Assembly: GCA_902519835.1 (NCBI GenBank)
Contig: CABYLU010000002.1
Coordinates: 1-64,000 of the forward strand
Direction: 5' to 3'
From: an uncultured Pelagibacteraceae bacterium
Lineage (GTDB): Bacteria > Pseudomonadota > Alphaproteobacteria > Pelagibacterales > AG-422-B15
DNA: 64,000 bases
Of the stretch, positions 55,618 to 64,000 are shown piece by piece. The notes beneath the pieces were generated by a model. That model saw only the letters and a program-made list of their open reading frames with translations, was not told where the DNA came from and made no database searches. Position 1 is the first letter of the stretch. Each line of letters opens with the position of its first letter. Both the position numbers and the translations under genes were made by a program.

Positions 55618-57828
55618 TTAATGAGCAACCGCTGCCGCTGCAGCTTCATCAACTAAGGCTCCTGAGAAATGTCTTTCTAATGAAAAAGGAGCTGCAATAT
55701 CGTTTGGCTCTCCTCTAAAAACTGTCTCAGCAAATACATGAGCTGACCCTGGAGTTGCTTTGAATCCCCCAGTTCCCCAACCGCAGTTAATAAATAAGTC
55801 TTTTACAGGCGTCTTGCCTATAATTGGACTTCTATCAGGAGTTACATCTACGATTCCTCCCCAACTGCGAAGCATTTTAAGTCTTGAGAATATTGGAAAT
55901 AATTCAACTAGAGGAGCCATCATATGTTCGATCATGTCAAAAGATCCTCTCTGAGAATATGAATTGTAGGCATCAGAGCCTGCTCCAACCACTAGTTCAC
56001 CTTTATCTGATTGACTTACATAAACATGAACGGAGTTTGACATGATGACACAATCTAGAATTGGTTTAACAGGCTCGCTTACTAAAGCCTGTAAGGGTAC
56101 AGAGTTTATTGGGAGAGAAAAACCTGCCATATTAGCTAATACTGAGGAGTGTCCAGCAGGTACGAGACCAACTTTATCAACTTTAACAGAACCTTTTGTT
56201 GTTTGTAATCCAACAACCTTGCTATTTGAAATATCTATTCCTTTAACCTCACAGTTTTGAATTATATCGACACCAAGATTTTCTGCAGCTCTTGCTATTC
56301 CAATTCGCTGTCTTTCACCTCCACTCAACTTAATACCTCTTTCACCAACAATAGTATCTAGTCCATGCTCCTGATTTGAAAGAAAATTTTGTAACTGAGA
56401 CGATTCTATTGCATCTAAAAGCCTTGCTTCATTGATCAGGCTATCACTAGTACCTAGTATAATATTATTTCTTATAGTATCATCAATCAAAAATATATTT
56501 TGAGGAACATATGATATTTTTTTTTGCCATTCATCTAAATTATTAAATATATTTTCATCATCTACTGTAATATTGCCATCATTTGGCTCAAGCAAACCTA
56601 AAATTAAATCTACTAATGATGTTTTACCTGAACCACTCTCTCCAACAATGCCATAGAATTTTCCTTTACTAAAAGATAAATTTAAATTTTTAAATATAAA
56701 AGTTTCGGCCTCTGGATATTTAAAAGATATATTTTTTAAATTAATTTGATTTTTAAAATTAATCTCATGATATTTAATTTTTGAAGTTTCCTTGTCTTTA
56801 CGATTAGTATCTAAGGTTAGGTCTTTATGTATTAAATTTATGGACGCTTGGCCATACTTTAAAAACTGGAGCTGAGAAAGCAATCTATTTACTGAAGGCA
56901 AAATGCGAAAAGCAGCTGCGCCAAATACAGCAAGAGTTGATATAAATACTTCAAAATCTTCACCTCTGCCTAAAAAAAATAATATTGCTATAACTAATAA
57001 AACAACTGCTAGGAATTCAATCCAAACTCTTGGTAGTTGCTGTATTGTAACATGGTATTGTCCAGACCGTAAATAAAGTGAATTATGATTGTCATATTTA
57101 GAAAGAAAGAAATTTTTTAATTTAAATACGATTGTTTCTTTTATTCCACCAAGGCTTTCTTGAATATATTTAATACGTTTACCATCATGAAATTGTCTTA
57201 TTGCCCCTAGATTTGAAATAAAGGGATGTAATAACCTAGTGTAGATTAAAATTATTGGAAGAAAGAATAATATTATGCCTAAAGTTCCAATAGGTTCTAT
57301 TGATAATAGTAAAAAAAATAGTGCAATAATTACAATAATTTCAACAGAGCAAAATAATAATGGCAAAACTACATAAAAAGATAAGTTGTCACATTCTTTT
57401 GTGACATTTCTAACTAGATCGGATGAATTTTTATTTATATGGAAATGAAATGGTCTCGACAAGTAATTTTCTAAAAGATTAGCTGAAACTGTAGCATTTA
57501 TTTGAAATGCGAATCTTGATTGTAAGAAAACTACATAACTAAATAAAATACTCTTGGCTATAAATACAATTATTATTACTATCAAGAAAAAAACTATTAC
57601 ATTCTCCTTTGATGGAAAAAAATCAAGAAAAGACATAATCAATAATATTTGAGGAAAATTCGAAAGTAGAATTTCTAGATTTTGTATAGATAATATAAGT
57701 GGAAGCACTAGACCAATTCCAATGGTTTCAAATATACTTAGGATGATTGTAAGAAAATATATAAAGAAAAGGTTTCTTTTTTGGCTGGCCTTCATAATGC
57801 CTAGAATTTTATTAAGTGTATTAAGCAT
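55618..57828 (-). CDS. Chimeric frame: PglK-like ABC flippase N-part joined to SoxB C-terminal half
   Basis: One open frame of 736 residues from two unrelated proteins. Residues 1-510 are an ABC exporter of the lipid-linked-oligosaccharide flippase type: transmembrane domain to about 330, Walker A GESGSGKT at 396-403, Q-loop near 443, and signature LSGGERQR at 501-508. The Walker B, D-loop and switch histidine that should follow are missing. From about residue 515 the sequence is the C-terminal half of sarcosine oxidase beta: [44 protein letters not shown], ending [10 protein letters not shown]. SoxB's N-terminal FAD-binding Rossmann motif is absent. soxD follows by 11 bases as in a normal sox operon. 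Both enzymes would be inactive. An assembly or amplification artefact is more likely than a working fusion. Confidence 0.9.
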   Translation of the reverse strand: MLNTLNKILGIMKASQKRNLFFIYFLTIILSIFETIGIGLVLPLILSIQNLEILLSNFPQILLIMSFLDFFPSKENVIVFFLIVIIIVFIAKSILFSYVVFLQSRFAFQINATVSANLLENYLSRPFHFHINKNSSDLVRNVTKECDNLSFYVVLPLLFCSVEIIVIIALFFLLLSIEPIGTLGIILFFLPIILIYTRLLHPFISNLGAIRQFHDGKRIKYIQESLGGIKETIVFKLKNFFLSKYDNHNSLYLRSGQYHVTIQQLPRVWIEFLAVVLLVIAILFFLGRGEDFEVFISTLAVFGAAAFRILPSVNRLLSQLQFLKYGQASINLIHKDLTLDTNRKDKETSKIKYHEINFKNQINLKNISFKYPEAETFIFKNLNLSFSKGKFYGIVGESGSGKTSLVDLILGLLEPNDGNITVDDENIFNNLDEWQKKISYVPQNIFLIDDTIRNNIILGTSDSLINEARLLDAIESSQLQNFLSNQEHGLDTIVGERGIKLSGGERQRIGIARAAENLGVDIIQNCEVKGIDISNSKVVGLQTTKGSVKVDKVGLVPAGHSSVLANMAGFSLPINSVPLQALVSEPVKPILDCVIMSNSVHVYVSQSDKGELVVGAGSDAYNSYSQRGSFDMIEHMMAPLVELFPIFSRLKMLRSWGGIVDVTPDRSPIIGKTPVKDLFINCGWGTGGFKATPGSAHVFAETVFRGEPNDIAAPFSLERHFSGALVDEAAAAAVAH
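56284..56300 (-). other. Junction between ABC transporter and soxB sequence
   Basis: The change of family occurs in the codons for G-I-A-R-A-A (residues about 510-515). ABC transporters normally read G-I-A-R-A here, then a variable stretch and Walker B. SoxB proteins have an A-R-A-type stretch just before GVDIIQNC. A short shared sequence of roughly 8-12 bases at the join therefore fits microhomology-driven joining. The exact base cannot be fixed without the parent genes. Confidence 0.7.
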
Positions 57829-58723
57829 TTAAAGTTTTTAAATACCTAATCTCATTACTAAGACTTGTAATTGATTTTTCAATCATATCAGACTTCAAAA
57901 ACTTAATGTCTGATTTAATACCCTGCCAATAAGTAATTGGTAATGTCGATAATCGATCTTTTGCTTTAATTGGGATAATTTCAAGATTGTATTCGGAAGA
58001 TACTTGTTTAAGAAATTCATACTTTGAAAGAACTTCATCAACTCCGTATTGTAATAAATTAAATCCAGTTTTATTTATAATTATTAAATTTTTTAGACTT
58101 TCCCAAAAATCAATTAAATGTATAGGGTTAAAGTAGATATCTGTGTACCCCTCTACACTATTTTTCTCATCAGCAATAGCTCTAGCCAAAAATGATATTA
58201 GCCCACGACTGGATCCTCGCCCCTCACCAACAAAAGACAATCTAATTGAAATTCCCCAATTTATTTTTCTAAGCACTTCTTCACTTTCATACTTAGATTT
58301 AGAGTATGATGATATGGGGTTAACCATTTGATCTTTAGTCCAGAGAATATTCTTCTTTTTATAACCTCCGAAAAGAGAATCAGTACTTATATGAAAAAGT
58401 GATATGTTATTTTCTTTACAAAGTTCGGAGAGATTTTTGGGGAATTTCACATTTATTTCGTCAACTATATCTTTATTTTTTTCACAAAATATTAAATCTG
58501 TTATAGCAATACAATTAATTACGCATATAGATTTTATTAAATCTTCTCTTCTTTTGTTATAAATAAAATTTTTCCAGTATTTAAAATCAATTATAGATTT
58601 TGACTCTGGTTCTCTTGAAATGGCATCAAATCGAATATTTTCTTTTTTTAGATGGTAACACAGATTTCTACCCAAAAATCCATTTGCACCAAGAATTATT
58701 ATATGGGGAAATTGATTAATCAT
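57821..58723 (-). CDS. RmlD-like sugar-nucleotide reductase (SDR extended family)
   Basis: A 300-residue Rossmann protein with the N-terminal [10 protein letters not shown] (13-22), a [10 protein letters not shown] stretch, and the catalytic [11 protein letters not shown] (YxxxK: Y-S-K-S-K). It is closest in plan to dTDP-4-dehydrorhamnose reductase and related proteins, and would reduce or bind a sugar nucleotide for surface glycan. Its 3' end overlaps the start of the ABC flippase by eight bases, so the two are one operon on the glycan side of the junction. The exact substrate is unknown. Confidence 0.78.
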   Translation of the reverse strand: MINQFPHIIILGANGFLGRNLCYHLKKENIRFDAISREPESKSIIDFKYWKNFIYNKRREDLIKSICVINCIAITDLIFCEKNKDIVDEINVKFPKNLSELCKENNISLFHISTDSLFGGYKKKNILWTKDQMVNPISSYSKSKYESEEVLRKINWGISIRLSFVGEGRGSSRGLISFLARAIADEKNSVEGYTDIYFNPIHLIDFWESLKNLIIINKTGFNLLQYGVDEVLSKYEFLKQVSSEYNLEIIPIKAKDRLSTLPITYWQGIKSDIKFLKSDMIEKSITSLSNEIRYLKTLNA

Positions 58724-58738
58724 AATCTAATAGATACA

Positions 58739-59815
58739 TTAATATAAATCTTCCCAGGTAATACAATCTCCTTTTTTTAAATTTTTTTTAGTTTTTTTCC
58801 CTACTACCTTAAATAAATCCATAGGGGAAATTGAGTCTTTCACAGCAGGTCTTAAAGCCTCTAAGCAACTTGTATCGAGTAAATCTCCATTTTTTAAATC
58901 TTTAGTGATGTATAAACCCCTTTTTTGAACTATAGATGATTCAATTTCGTTGTTTTCTATTTTCTTGACATCAGATCCTAGGGCTTGCTCAAGTTCTCTA
59001 CTGGCTTCAACCATTTTAGCCCAACTGATTGGATTCATTGAGAACTTATGATCTGGTCCAGATCTACTATTATCATCTGTAAAATGTTTTTCAATGCAGA
59101 TAGCGCCTAACGCTATGGCACCTAGAACTGTAGTATGTCCAGGTGTATGATCAGATAATCCAAGCAAGTTATTTGGAAACAACTTACTATAAGCTTTTAA
59201 TACATTCAAATTAATATATTTAAAATTCTCAATACTAGCAGTATAATTTGTATTACATTGCATAATTACTAAAGGTGTATTTTCATTTTTATTTTTTTCA
59301 ATTAAGCTTACAGCATCGTTTACTTCATCTATCGTAGATGCACCGGTAGCAATAAAGATTGGTTTATTGATTTTCGAAATTTCTATCAGAATTTCAAGGT
59401 TTGTTATATCACCTGACCCTATTTTGTAAGCTTCAACATACTTATCTACATGCTTGATAGACTCTATATCGTATGGTGATGTAAAATATTCAATATCAAA
59501 TTTTCTGCAATGTTCTTTAAGCTGTTCGGTCCAGTCAAAACTTATTGAAGCATCCTCATAAACCTCGTAAACACTTTTTTTCCATTGAGATTGATGCGCT
59601 ATCTGAGGCATTTTATCAAATCCTTCTTTTGAAACAATTTTATGGGCTTGAAAATTTTGGAACTTGGCTGCGTCGGCGCCTGATTCTTTTGCAAGTTCGA
59701 TCAATTGTTTTGCTCTTTTTAAATCACCATCATGGTTAGCAGCAATATCTGCAATAAAATAAGTATTTTCACCGTTACCTAAATATTTACTGCCTAGTTT
59801 AAATTTCTTTTCCAT
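58739..59815 (-). CDS. NeuB-type nonulosonate synthase (first copy)
   Basis: A 358-residue enzyme of the NeuB family, which condenses phosphoenolpyruvate with an N-acetylated hexosamine to a sialic-acid-like nine-carbon sugar. The TIM barrel starts FIADIAANHDGDLKRAKQLI and carries KIGSGDITNLEILIEISK, the LGLSDHTPGHTTVLGAIALG phosphate region, and IEKHFTDDNSRSGPDHKFSM. A C-terminal SAF domain (about 300-358) contains RPAVKDSISPMDLFKVVGKK. Whether it makes neuraminic, legionaminic or pseudaminic acid cannot be told. The CMP-sugar synthetase lies 19 bases upstream. Confidence 0.9.
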   Translation of the reverse strand: MEKKFKLGSKYLGNGENTYFIADIAANHDGDLKRAKQLIELAKESGADAAKFQNFQAHKIVSKEGFDKMPQIAHQSQWKKSVYEVYEDASISFDWTEQLKEHCRKFDIEYFTSPYDIESIKHVDKYVEAYKIGSGDITNLEILIEISKINKPIFIATGASTIDEVNDAVSLIEKNKNENTPLVIMQCNTNYTASIENFKYINLNVLKAYSKLFPNNLLGLSDHTPGHTTVLGAIALGAICIEKHFTDDNSRSGPDHKFSMNPISWAKMVEASRELEQALGSDVKKIENNEIESSIVQKRGLYITKDLKNGDLLDTSCLEALRPAVKDSISPMDLFKVVGKKTKKNLKKGDCITWEDLY

Positions 59816-59834
59816 ATTATATTCTTCTTACGAT

Positions 59835-60584
59835 CTAGCAAATTTTATCTAAATCAGCTTCATTACTATTAATTAGGTATTTAGCATATTTTAGGTCGTA
59901 AGGGTAATTTATATCAAAGCCTTCGTTATTCTTTGTATAAAAAGGAATTATTTTATTACTTGTAATAGTTTTATACTTTTTCAGGACTGAAACATTTGAA
60001 ATTTCAAGACTAGCATTCTGAACAAAGATTTTTGGAAGTGCTTTTGTTTGAGAATTGTAAAATGGTTGATTTTTTACTTTTCCCCTTGATATTGGATTTA
60101 AATAGCCATTTCTTACAGACCACATTTTGTAAGGGTGTTGATTACATGCTTCAACAGCTCTTAGAGAATTAGATTTACTTCCTTTTAGATAATGTTTCCA
60201 AGCTCTTTTAATTGTACTAGACTTTCTAAATGGATTAGTTGGTCTTAAAATAAAGAAGTGGGAGAAATCTAAACCTAAATTAGATAATTCAGAAATTGTG
60301 AAATTAACCCATTCAAAATCTGATGATGAAGCACCTGATATTATTTTTGGCCTTAAAAAGGGAACTTCGCCTCCATAACTCTCGGCAATTTTTGAGTATT
60401 TTTGGGAGTCAGTTGAAACTACTACTTTGTCGAAAATTTTACTTTTCAATGCTGAGTTAATTGAATAGGCAATCAAAGGATGTCCATAAAAATTTGTGAT
60501 ATTTTTATTTTTAATTCGTTCGGATCCGCTACGGGCTGGGATAAGAGCTATCAATTTATATTTATTCTTTTTTTTTAATCTCAT
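59835..60584 (-). CDS. Acylneuraminate cytidylyltransferase-like protein
   Basis: A 249-residue nucleotidyltransferase with the family signature LIALIPARSGSERIKNKNIT (11-30), followed by HPLIAYSINSALKSKIFDKV, VVSTDSQKYSKIAESYGGEV, and ILRPTNPFRKSSTIKRAW. It activates a nonulosonic acid as its CMP ester. It sits between a NeuB gene and a cupin gene, as expected for a CMP-sialic-type pathway. The C-terminal HAD domain found in some relatives is absent here but exists as a separate gene nearby. Confidence 0.88.
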   Translation of the reverse strand: MRLKKKNKYKLIALIPARSGSERIKNKNITNFYGHPLIAYSINSALKSKIFDKVVVSTDSQKYSKIAESYGGEVPFLRPKIISGASSSDFEWVNFTISELSNLGLDFSHFFILRPTNPFRKSSTIKRAWKHYLKGSKSNSLRAVEACNQHPYKMWSVRNGYLNPISRGKVKNQPFYNSQTKALPKIFVQNASLEISNVSVLKKYKTITSNKIIPFYTKNNEGFDINYPYDLKYAKYLINSNEADLDKIC

Positions 60585-60594
60585 TACAAAATAT

Positions 60595-61029
60595 TTACTT
60601 TAATAACACTTTGTTTCGCTTTGTTGATGGTAAGCCATGCTCAATGGGTAACCCATATTTTTTTTCTACTCGAACTCTATCATTAAAATGTGGAGTTGAA
60701 GCTTCAATTAAGACACAATCAGTTATCGCTTCTTCTTGGTGCACTGAGCCAGGTGGGAAATGAAAAACTTCTCCTTTTTTTAATATTTTTTTGCTTAATT
60801 TTCCGTTTCCCTTATCAAATCTTATGAGTAATTTTCCTGAAACTAAGTAGCCACATTCATTTTTCTTATGGTGATATTGCAACCCCCCTTTTTTTCCTTT
60901 TTTAATTTTTATTTTCTTTAGAGACAATATTTTTGGAATAATAGCTAATAATTTTTCTTCACCCCAAGCTCTTGCACCTACATTTTTTGGTTTTGGAAAA
61001 ATTACATTAACATGCTTTCTTTTATTCAT
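60595..61029 (-). CDS. Cupin-domain protein in the nonulosonate cluster
   Basis: A 144-residue single cupin. The metal motif is QYHHKKNECGYLVSGKLLIR (about 51-70), with a second motif FHFPPGSVHQEEAI (about 89-102). The N-terminus contains ARAWGEEKLLAIIP, the W-G-x-E pattern often seen in cupins beside or fused to NeuB. It might isomerise, epimerise or bind a sugar intermediate. The gene lies ten bases from the cytidylyltransferase. No reaction can be assigned. Confidence 0.78.
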   Translation of the reverse strand: MNKRKHVNVIFPKPKNVGARAWGEEKLLAIIPKILSLKKIKIKKGKKGGLQYHHKKNECGYLVSGKLLIRFDKGNGKLSKKILKKGEVFHFPPGSVHQEEAITDCVLIEASTPHFNDRVRVEKKYGLPIEHGLPSTKRNKVLLK

Positions 61030-61132
61030 AATTCACACTTGATCTTTTATACAATTAAAACGCAATAGTTACATGATATGCTATCAATTGCCATTATTTT
61101 AGTTTCTTATGAATTGAAAATCATAAAAAAAA

Positions 61133-61636
61133 TTATTTTTTTAGCGCTTTGTAGAATGTGTCGCAGACCTCTCTTACCGCACCTTTTCCTCCATTACATT
61201 TAGTTTTATTAAAATTATGAGATTGCAAATCTACAGCTGCATCGTTTGTAATTATTGGAACTCCAACTATTCTTAGTGCTTTAAAATCATTAAGATCGTT
61301 GCCAACAAATGCAAATTGCTCAAGATGATAGTTATTTTTTTTAGCCCAGTTTTTAATTTTCTTTTCTTTATCGGTAATACCTTGGAAACATTTGATCTTT
61401 AGTTTTTTTGCTCTCTTTGATACAACATGATTTTTTTCGGTAGATAGTATAATTGGAATTATTCCGATAGATTTAATTAAATCAATTCCTATTCCGTCTC
61501 CTCTATTGCATCTAACAGTTTCTACTCCATTACTATCTACATAAACAAAATTATCAGTAAAAACTCCATCAAAATCAAAAAAAATTACCTTTATCTTCCT
61601 CATAGATTGATAAAGAGACTTATTTTTATAATTCAT
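61133..61636 (-). CDS. KdsC-like HAD phosphatase
   Basis: A 167-residue HAD-superfamily C0 phosphatase. The nucleophile motif is FFDFDGVFTD (19-28), with ILSTEKNHVVSKRAKKL, QGITDKEKKIKNW, FVGNDLNDFKAL, and a C-terminal CNGGKGAVREVC. The closest relatives hydrolyse KDO-8-phosphate or the equivalent 9-phosphate of sialic-type sugars. Next to a NeuB gene it suggests a route through a phosphorylated intermediate, or a domain split off from a larger CMP-sugar enzyme. An internal start at MRKIKV (residue 12) is possible. Confidence 0.86.
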   Translation of the reverse strand: MNYKNKSLYQSMRKIKVIFFDFDGVFTDNFVYVDSNGVETVRCNRGDGIGIDLIKSIGIIPIILSTEKNHVVSKRAKKLKIKCFQGITDKEKKIKNWAKKNNYHLEQFAFVGNDLNDFKALRIVGVPIITNDAAVDLQSHNFNKTKCNGGKGAVREVCDTFYKALKK

Positions 61637-61649
61637 TCTTAAAAAAAAT

Positions 61650-62699
61650 TTAAATTAAATTATCTATATCAATATTCTGATCTTCTTTTATTTCAGATTT
61701 GGTCTTTTTTCCTACAACCTCCTTATATCTCCAGGGAGGTAACCCATCATTAGGAGACTTAAACTTTAAATCATTGAATTTTATTAATGTTCCAGTCGCA
61801 AGTTTTCGAGAAGCAACTATCTTTTTACCCATTTTGTATAATGGTGCTTCTTCGCTTGGGTACCTATCTTTAATACCATTTCCAAGAGCTTCATGAGTGC
61901 GGTGCAAATCTCTTACTAACTTCTTAAGTCCCTGCGGTTCTAAAGAAAATGCATGGTCTGTCCCCTTCAAAGCCCTATTTAATGTAAAATGCTTTTCAAT
62001 AATTCGTGCTCCCAGAACATATCCTGCTACTCCCATGGCAATTCCACTGTCATGAGCCGAAAATCCAATTATTATATCCTGAAATTTATTCATATATGTA
62101 TTTATAACATTCAGATTCAATTCCTTAAATAGAGGTGGGTATCCTGAAGTACACTGCATAATACATAGTTTATTATTAATTGGCATTATTTCATTGTATG
62201 CTCGCTCTACGTCAATCATCTTCGCCCCTCCTGTGCTTATAATCATTGGCTTTCCTGTCTTTGCTATTTCTTTAAGCAGAGGCACATTATTAATATCCCC
62301 GGAAGCAACTTTATAAATAGGTAAATCGATTTTTTCTAAAAAATCTAAACTGCTAAAGTCAAATGCTGTTGAAAAAAAAGTAATTCCTATTTCATTAGCA
62401 TAGGATTTCAATTCCATATACTGGTTATGACTAAATTCAAGAAACTCTCTATGCTCACCGTAAGTATTAGCATACGCATTTTCACTTGCATATGTACTGT
62501 CGTACATTTTTTTTGTGAATAATTCTTTATTATTTCTTTTTTGGAGCTTTACAGCATTTGCTCCAGCAGCTTTTGCACTGTCAAAAAGTTTTCTACACTG
62601 TTCTAAGTCTCCCTGGTGATTATGTCCTATCTCCGCAATTACATAACAGGGTGAGTCTTGCGTGATAATTTTATTATCTAAGTTTAATTTTCGTTCCAT
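61650..62699 (-). CDS. NeuB-type nonulosonate synthase (second copy)
   Basis: A second, clearly diverged NeuB paralog of 349 residues. It begins CYVIAEIGHNHQGDLEQCRK, has GANAVKLQKRNNKELFTKKM and TYGEHREFLEFSHNQYMELK, then KVASGDINNVPLLKEIAKTG, ARIIEKHFTLNRALKGTDHA, and a C-terminal SAF domain with KSPNDGLPPWRYKEVVGKKT. Compared with the first copy, the HNHQGD and EHREFLEFS segments are distinctive, so the two probably make different sugars. It lies 13 bases upstream of the KdsC-like phosphatase gene. Confidence 0.9.
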   Translation of the reverse strand: MERKLNLDNKIITQDSPCYVIAEIGHNHQGDLEQCRKLFDSAKAAGANAVKLQKRNNKELFTKKMYDSTYASENAYANTYGEHREFLEFSHNQYMELKSYANEIGITFFSTAFDFSSLDFLEKIDLPIYKVASGDINNVPLLKEIAKTGKPMIISTGGAKMIDVERAYNEIMPINNKLCIMQCTSGYPPLFKELNLNVINTYMNKFQDIIIGFSAHDSGIAMGVAGYVLGARIIEKHFTLNRALKGTDHAFSLEPQGLKKLVRDLHRTHEALGNGIKDRYPSEEAPLYKMGKKIVASRKLATGTLIKFNDLKFKSPNDGLPPWRYKEVVGKKTKSEIKEDQNIDIDNLI

Positions 62700-62714
62700 A
62701 ACACTTATCTTTTA

Positions 62715-63959
62715 TTATATTTTTTTTACAATTTTTTCACTGTAATAGCTATACATCAAGAAACCAATAGGCAAGAAGTATATAACATTTATCCAATTAT
62801 TGAAAAAATTAAAACTTGGAGCAATTGGCCATAAGCTCACAAATACTGAGACATATAAACATATCTGAAAATCTGAAATAGAATTTCTATTTAGTTTCAA
62901 TATAAACAACCCTTGGGCAAGTAATCTGTATGAAATTATAATGAAAATCAAAACAATTGGTATAATTCCAATTATACCAACTTCTGATAGTAATTGAAGA
63001 TACGTATTATGTGGATGAGTTGAACATCCATATTGCACATAGTATTTTTCTTCATCACATAAAATTCTAAAAGTATTGGGACCTGCTCCAAAGAGTGGAT
63101 TATCTAAGAAAATTTTAAATGCAGTTTCATAGTGCGCTTGATGTATCGCAGTAAATGTATAAATCTCATCGCCTCCCGCATTCAATTCTGAAATAGTTTT
63201 ATCTATCATTCTTTCTTTAACATTGCTGGAAGTAAATGTGATTAATGCTATTAAGCCAATTGAAAAGAGAAACGTAAGCAATCTTATAAATTTCCACTTA
63301 TTAATTAAAAAAACGATAAGAAATGTAGAGATAAAAAGTAATAAAAACGCTGTTCTTTCTCCAGATAAAAATATAAGAACATCTGTAGCAACTAATATTA
63401 CCATTGCAATAAAAATTGGATATTTACTGCTTGTGAAACTAAAAGTAAATAAACCAAATAATAAAGGTAATAGTCTAGCAAGAAACTGGCCCATTTTTTC
63501 CTCTTCTCCAAACAAACTAGATAGTTTCGCTCCTCCATAAGTATTTCCAAAAATATTTTGACCAAAGAAGTATTGAATATATCCGTCAAATATAAGGAGA
63601 ATAAAAGTGATTAGTAACGCATAAGTAAAATGTTTTATAAATTCTTTTTTGTGGTCGATTAAATACCATATCATCAAAGCAAATAATCCTCCCCTAAAGT
63701 AAAAAAGAGAACTTCTCAATGAGAGATAAATATCTTCAGAGAAAAAAGAAATTAATATCAAATACAAGCACCAAATAAAAAAAATGATACTAATCTTGTT
63801 TATGAAATATTTTTTTTTATTATTTATATAACAATTAATAATAAAAATTATTCCAGCTAATGATATTATCAAATCAGAAATAAACGGTCCAGATACAAGA
63901 GCTATTGGCAAAAGCAATATAGCAAAATAAATAATATTATTTAATCTGCTTAACGTCAT
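62715..63959 (-). CDS. O-antigen ligase/polymerase-like membrane protein
   Basis: A 414-residue membrane protein with about ten to twelve hydrophobic helices and the Wzy_C/WaaL signature: a large periplasmic loop with FGAGPNTFRI (290-299), then STHPHNTYLQLLSEVGIIG with histidines near 315 and 317. An SGERTAF arginine (R202) precedes it. Such proteins join undecaprenyl-linked glycans to lipid A core or to protein, or polymerise them. It fits the surrounding nonulosonate cluster. It starts 41 bases before the right edge of the window; those last bases show no gene. Confidence 0.87.
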   Translation of the reverse strand: MTLSRLNNIIYFAILLLPIALVSGPFISDLIISLAGIIFIINCYINNKKKYFINKISIIFFIWCLYLILISFFSEDIYLSLRSSLFYFRGGLFALMIWYLIDHKKEFIKHFTYALLITFILLIFDGYIQYFFGQNIFGNTYGGAKLSSLFGEEEKMGQFLARLLPLLFGLFTFSFTSSKYPIFIAMVILVATDVLIFLSGERTAFLLLFISTFLIVFLINKWKFIRLLTFLFSIGLIALITFTSSNVKERMIDKTISELNAGGDEIYTFTAIHQAHYETAFKIFLDNPLFGAGPNTFRILCDEEKYYVQYGCSTHPHNTYLQLLSEVGIIGIIPIVLIFIIISYRLLAQGLFILKLNRNSISDFQICLYVSVFVSLWPIAPSFNFFNNWINVIYFLPIGFLMYSYYSEKIVKKI

Positions 63960-64000
63960 AAAAAGTATATTATTTGCTAATGTAATCTTTTTTATATATC

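Noticed and set aside
55618-57828. A working transporter-oxidase fusion protein
   Set aside because: Both parts lack indispensable motifs (Walker B and switch histidine in one, the FAD-binding domain in the other), and the join falls in a shared short motif, which argues against a functional fusion.

Overview
The window is a dense, AT-rich stretch of bacterial chromosome (about one third G+C by eye). It holds about 58 protein genes with tiny or overlapping gaps, no gene-free stretch over 300 bases, and no recognisable tRNA, rRNA, CRISPR array or insertion sequence. Gene order points to an alphaproteobacterium with a streamlined genome: lptD-surA-rsmA converging on fabD-fabG-acpP-fabF-gmk, then rpsF-rpsR-rplI-dnaB-alr, and panB-YfgM-like-bamB-der. 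A DksA with only one zinc-site cysteine and a soxBDAG sarcosine oxidase operon fit this. Small-genome marine lineages (HIMB59/AEGEAN-169-like, or SAR11/SAR116 neighbours) are the best guess, but this is inference from layout and composition only.

Layout. 0-14.3 kb: outer-membrane biogenesis, fatty acid synthesis, ribosomal proteins, replicative helicase, alanine racemase, an MMPL-type exporter, CvpA and a short-chain dehydrogenase. 14.3-17.8 kb (minus): panB, a YfgM-like protein, bamB and a shortened der. 17.9-23 kb: an accessory block with a cupin, a membrane-anchored unknown, a photolyase, a GNAT-like protein, a GST and a VOC protein. 23-27.1 kb: guaA, a TPR protein, guaB and rlmE. 27.2-38.2 kb (plus): a tripartite efflux operon (TolC-like, PadR regulator, adaptor, two RND pumps) with paired dyad operators in front, then a LOG-family protein and icd. 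38.2-42.6 kb (minus): alaS, recA and dksA. 42.7-46.6 kb (plus): MoxR ATPase, VWA protein, EamA transporter and dusA. 46.6-51.7 kb: redox and stress genes, a PAP2 phosphatase, a metallo-beta-lactamase-fold lipoprotein or secreted protein, and a DUF983 protein. 51.7-56.3 kb (minus): sarcosine oxidase soxG, soxA, soxD and the C-terminal half of soxB. 56.3-64 kb (minus): a surface-glycan locus with an ABC flippase, a sugar-nucleotide reductase-like protein, two NeuB-type synthases, a CMP-sugar synthetase, a cupin, a KdsC-like phosphatase and an O-antigen ligase-like protein.

The most striking feature is one 736-codon open frame (55618-57828). Its first ~510 residues are an ABC flippase cut off just after the signature motif, and its last ~222 residues are the C-terminal half of SoxB. 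Neither half is a complete enzyme. The join lies in a stretch where both families read roughly 'G-I/Y-A-R-A', so an assembly or amplification chimera is the leading explanation. Sequence above ~56.3 kb may therefore not be truly adjacent to the rest. Other notable points are a Der GTPase lacking its first GTPase domain, a SurA without parvulin domains, conserved neighbourhoods with genes dropped out, and a perfect dyad in front of the photolyase. I did not find a clearly new multi-gene system.
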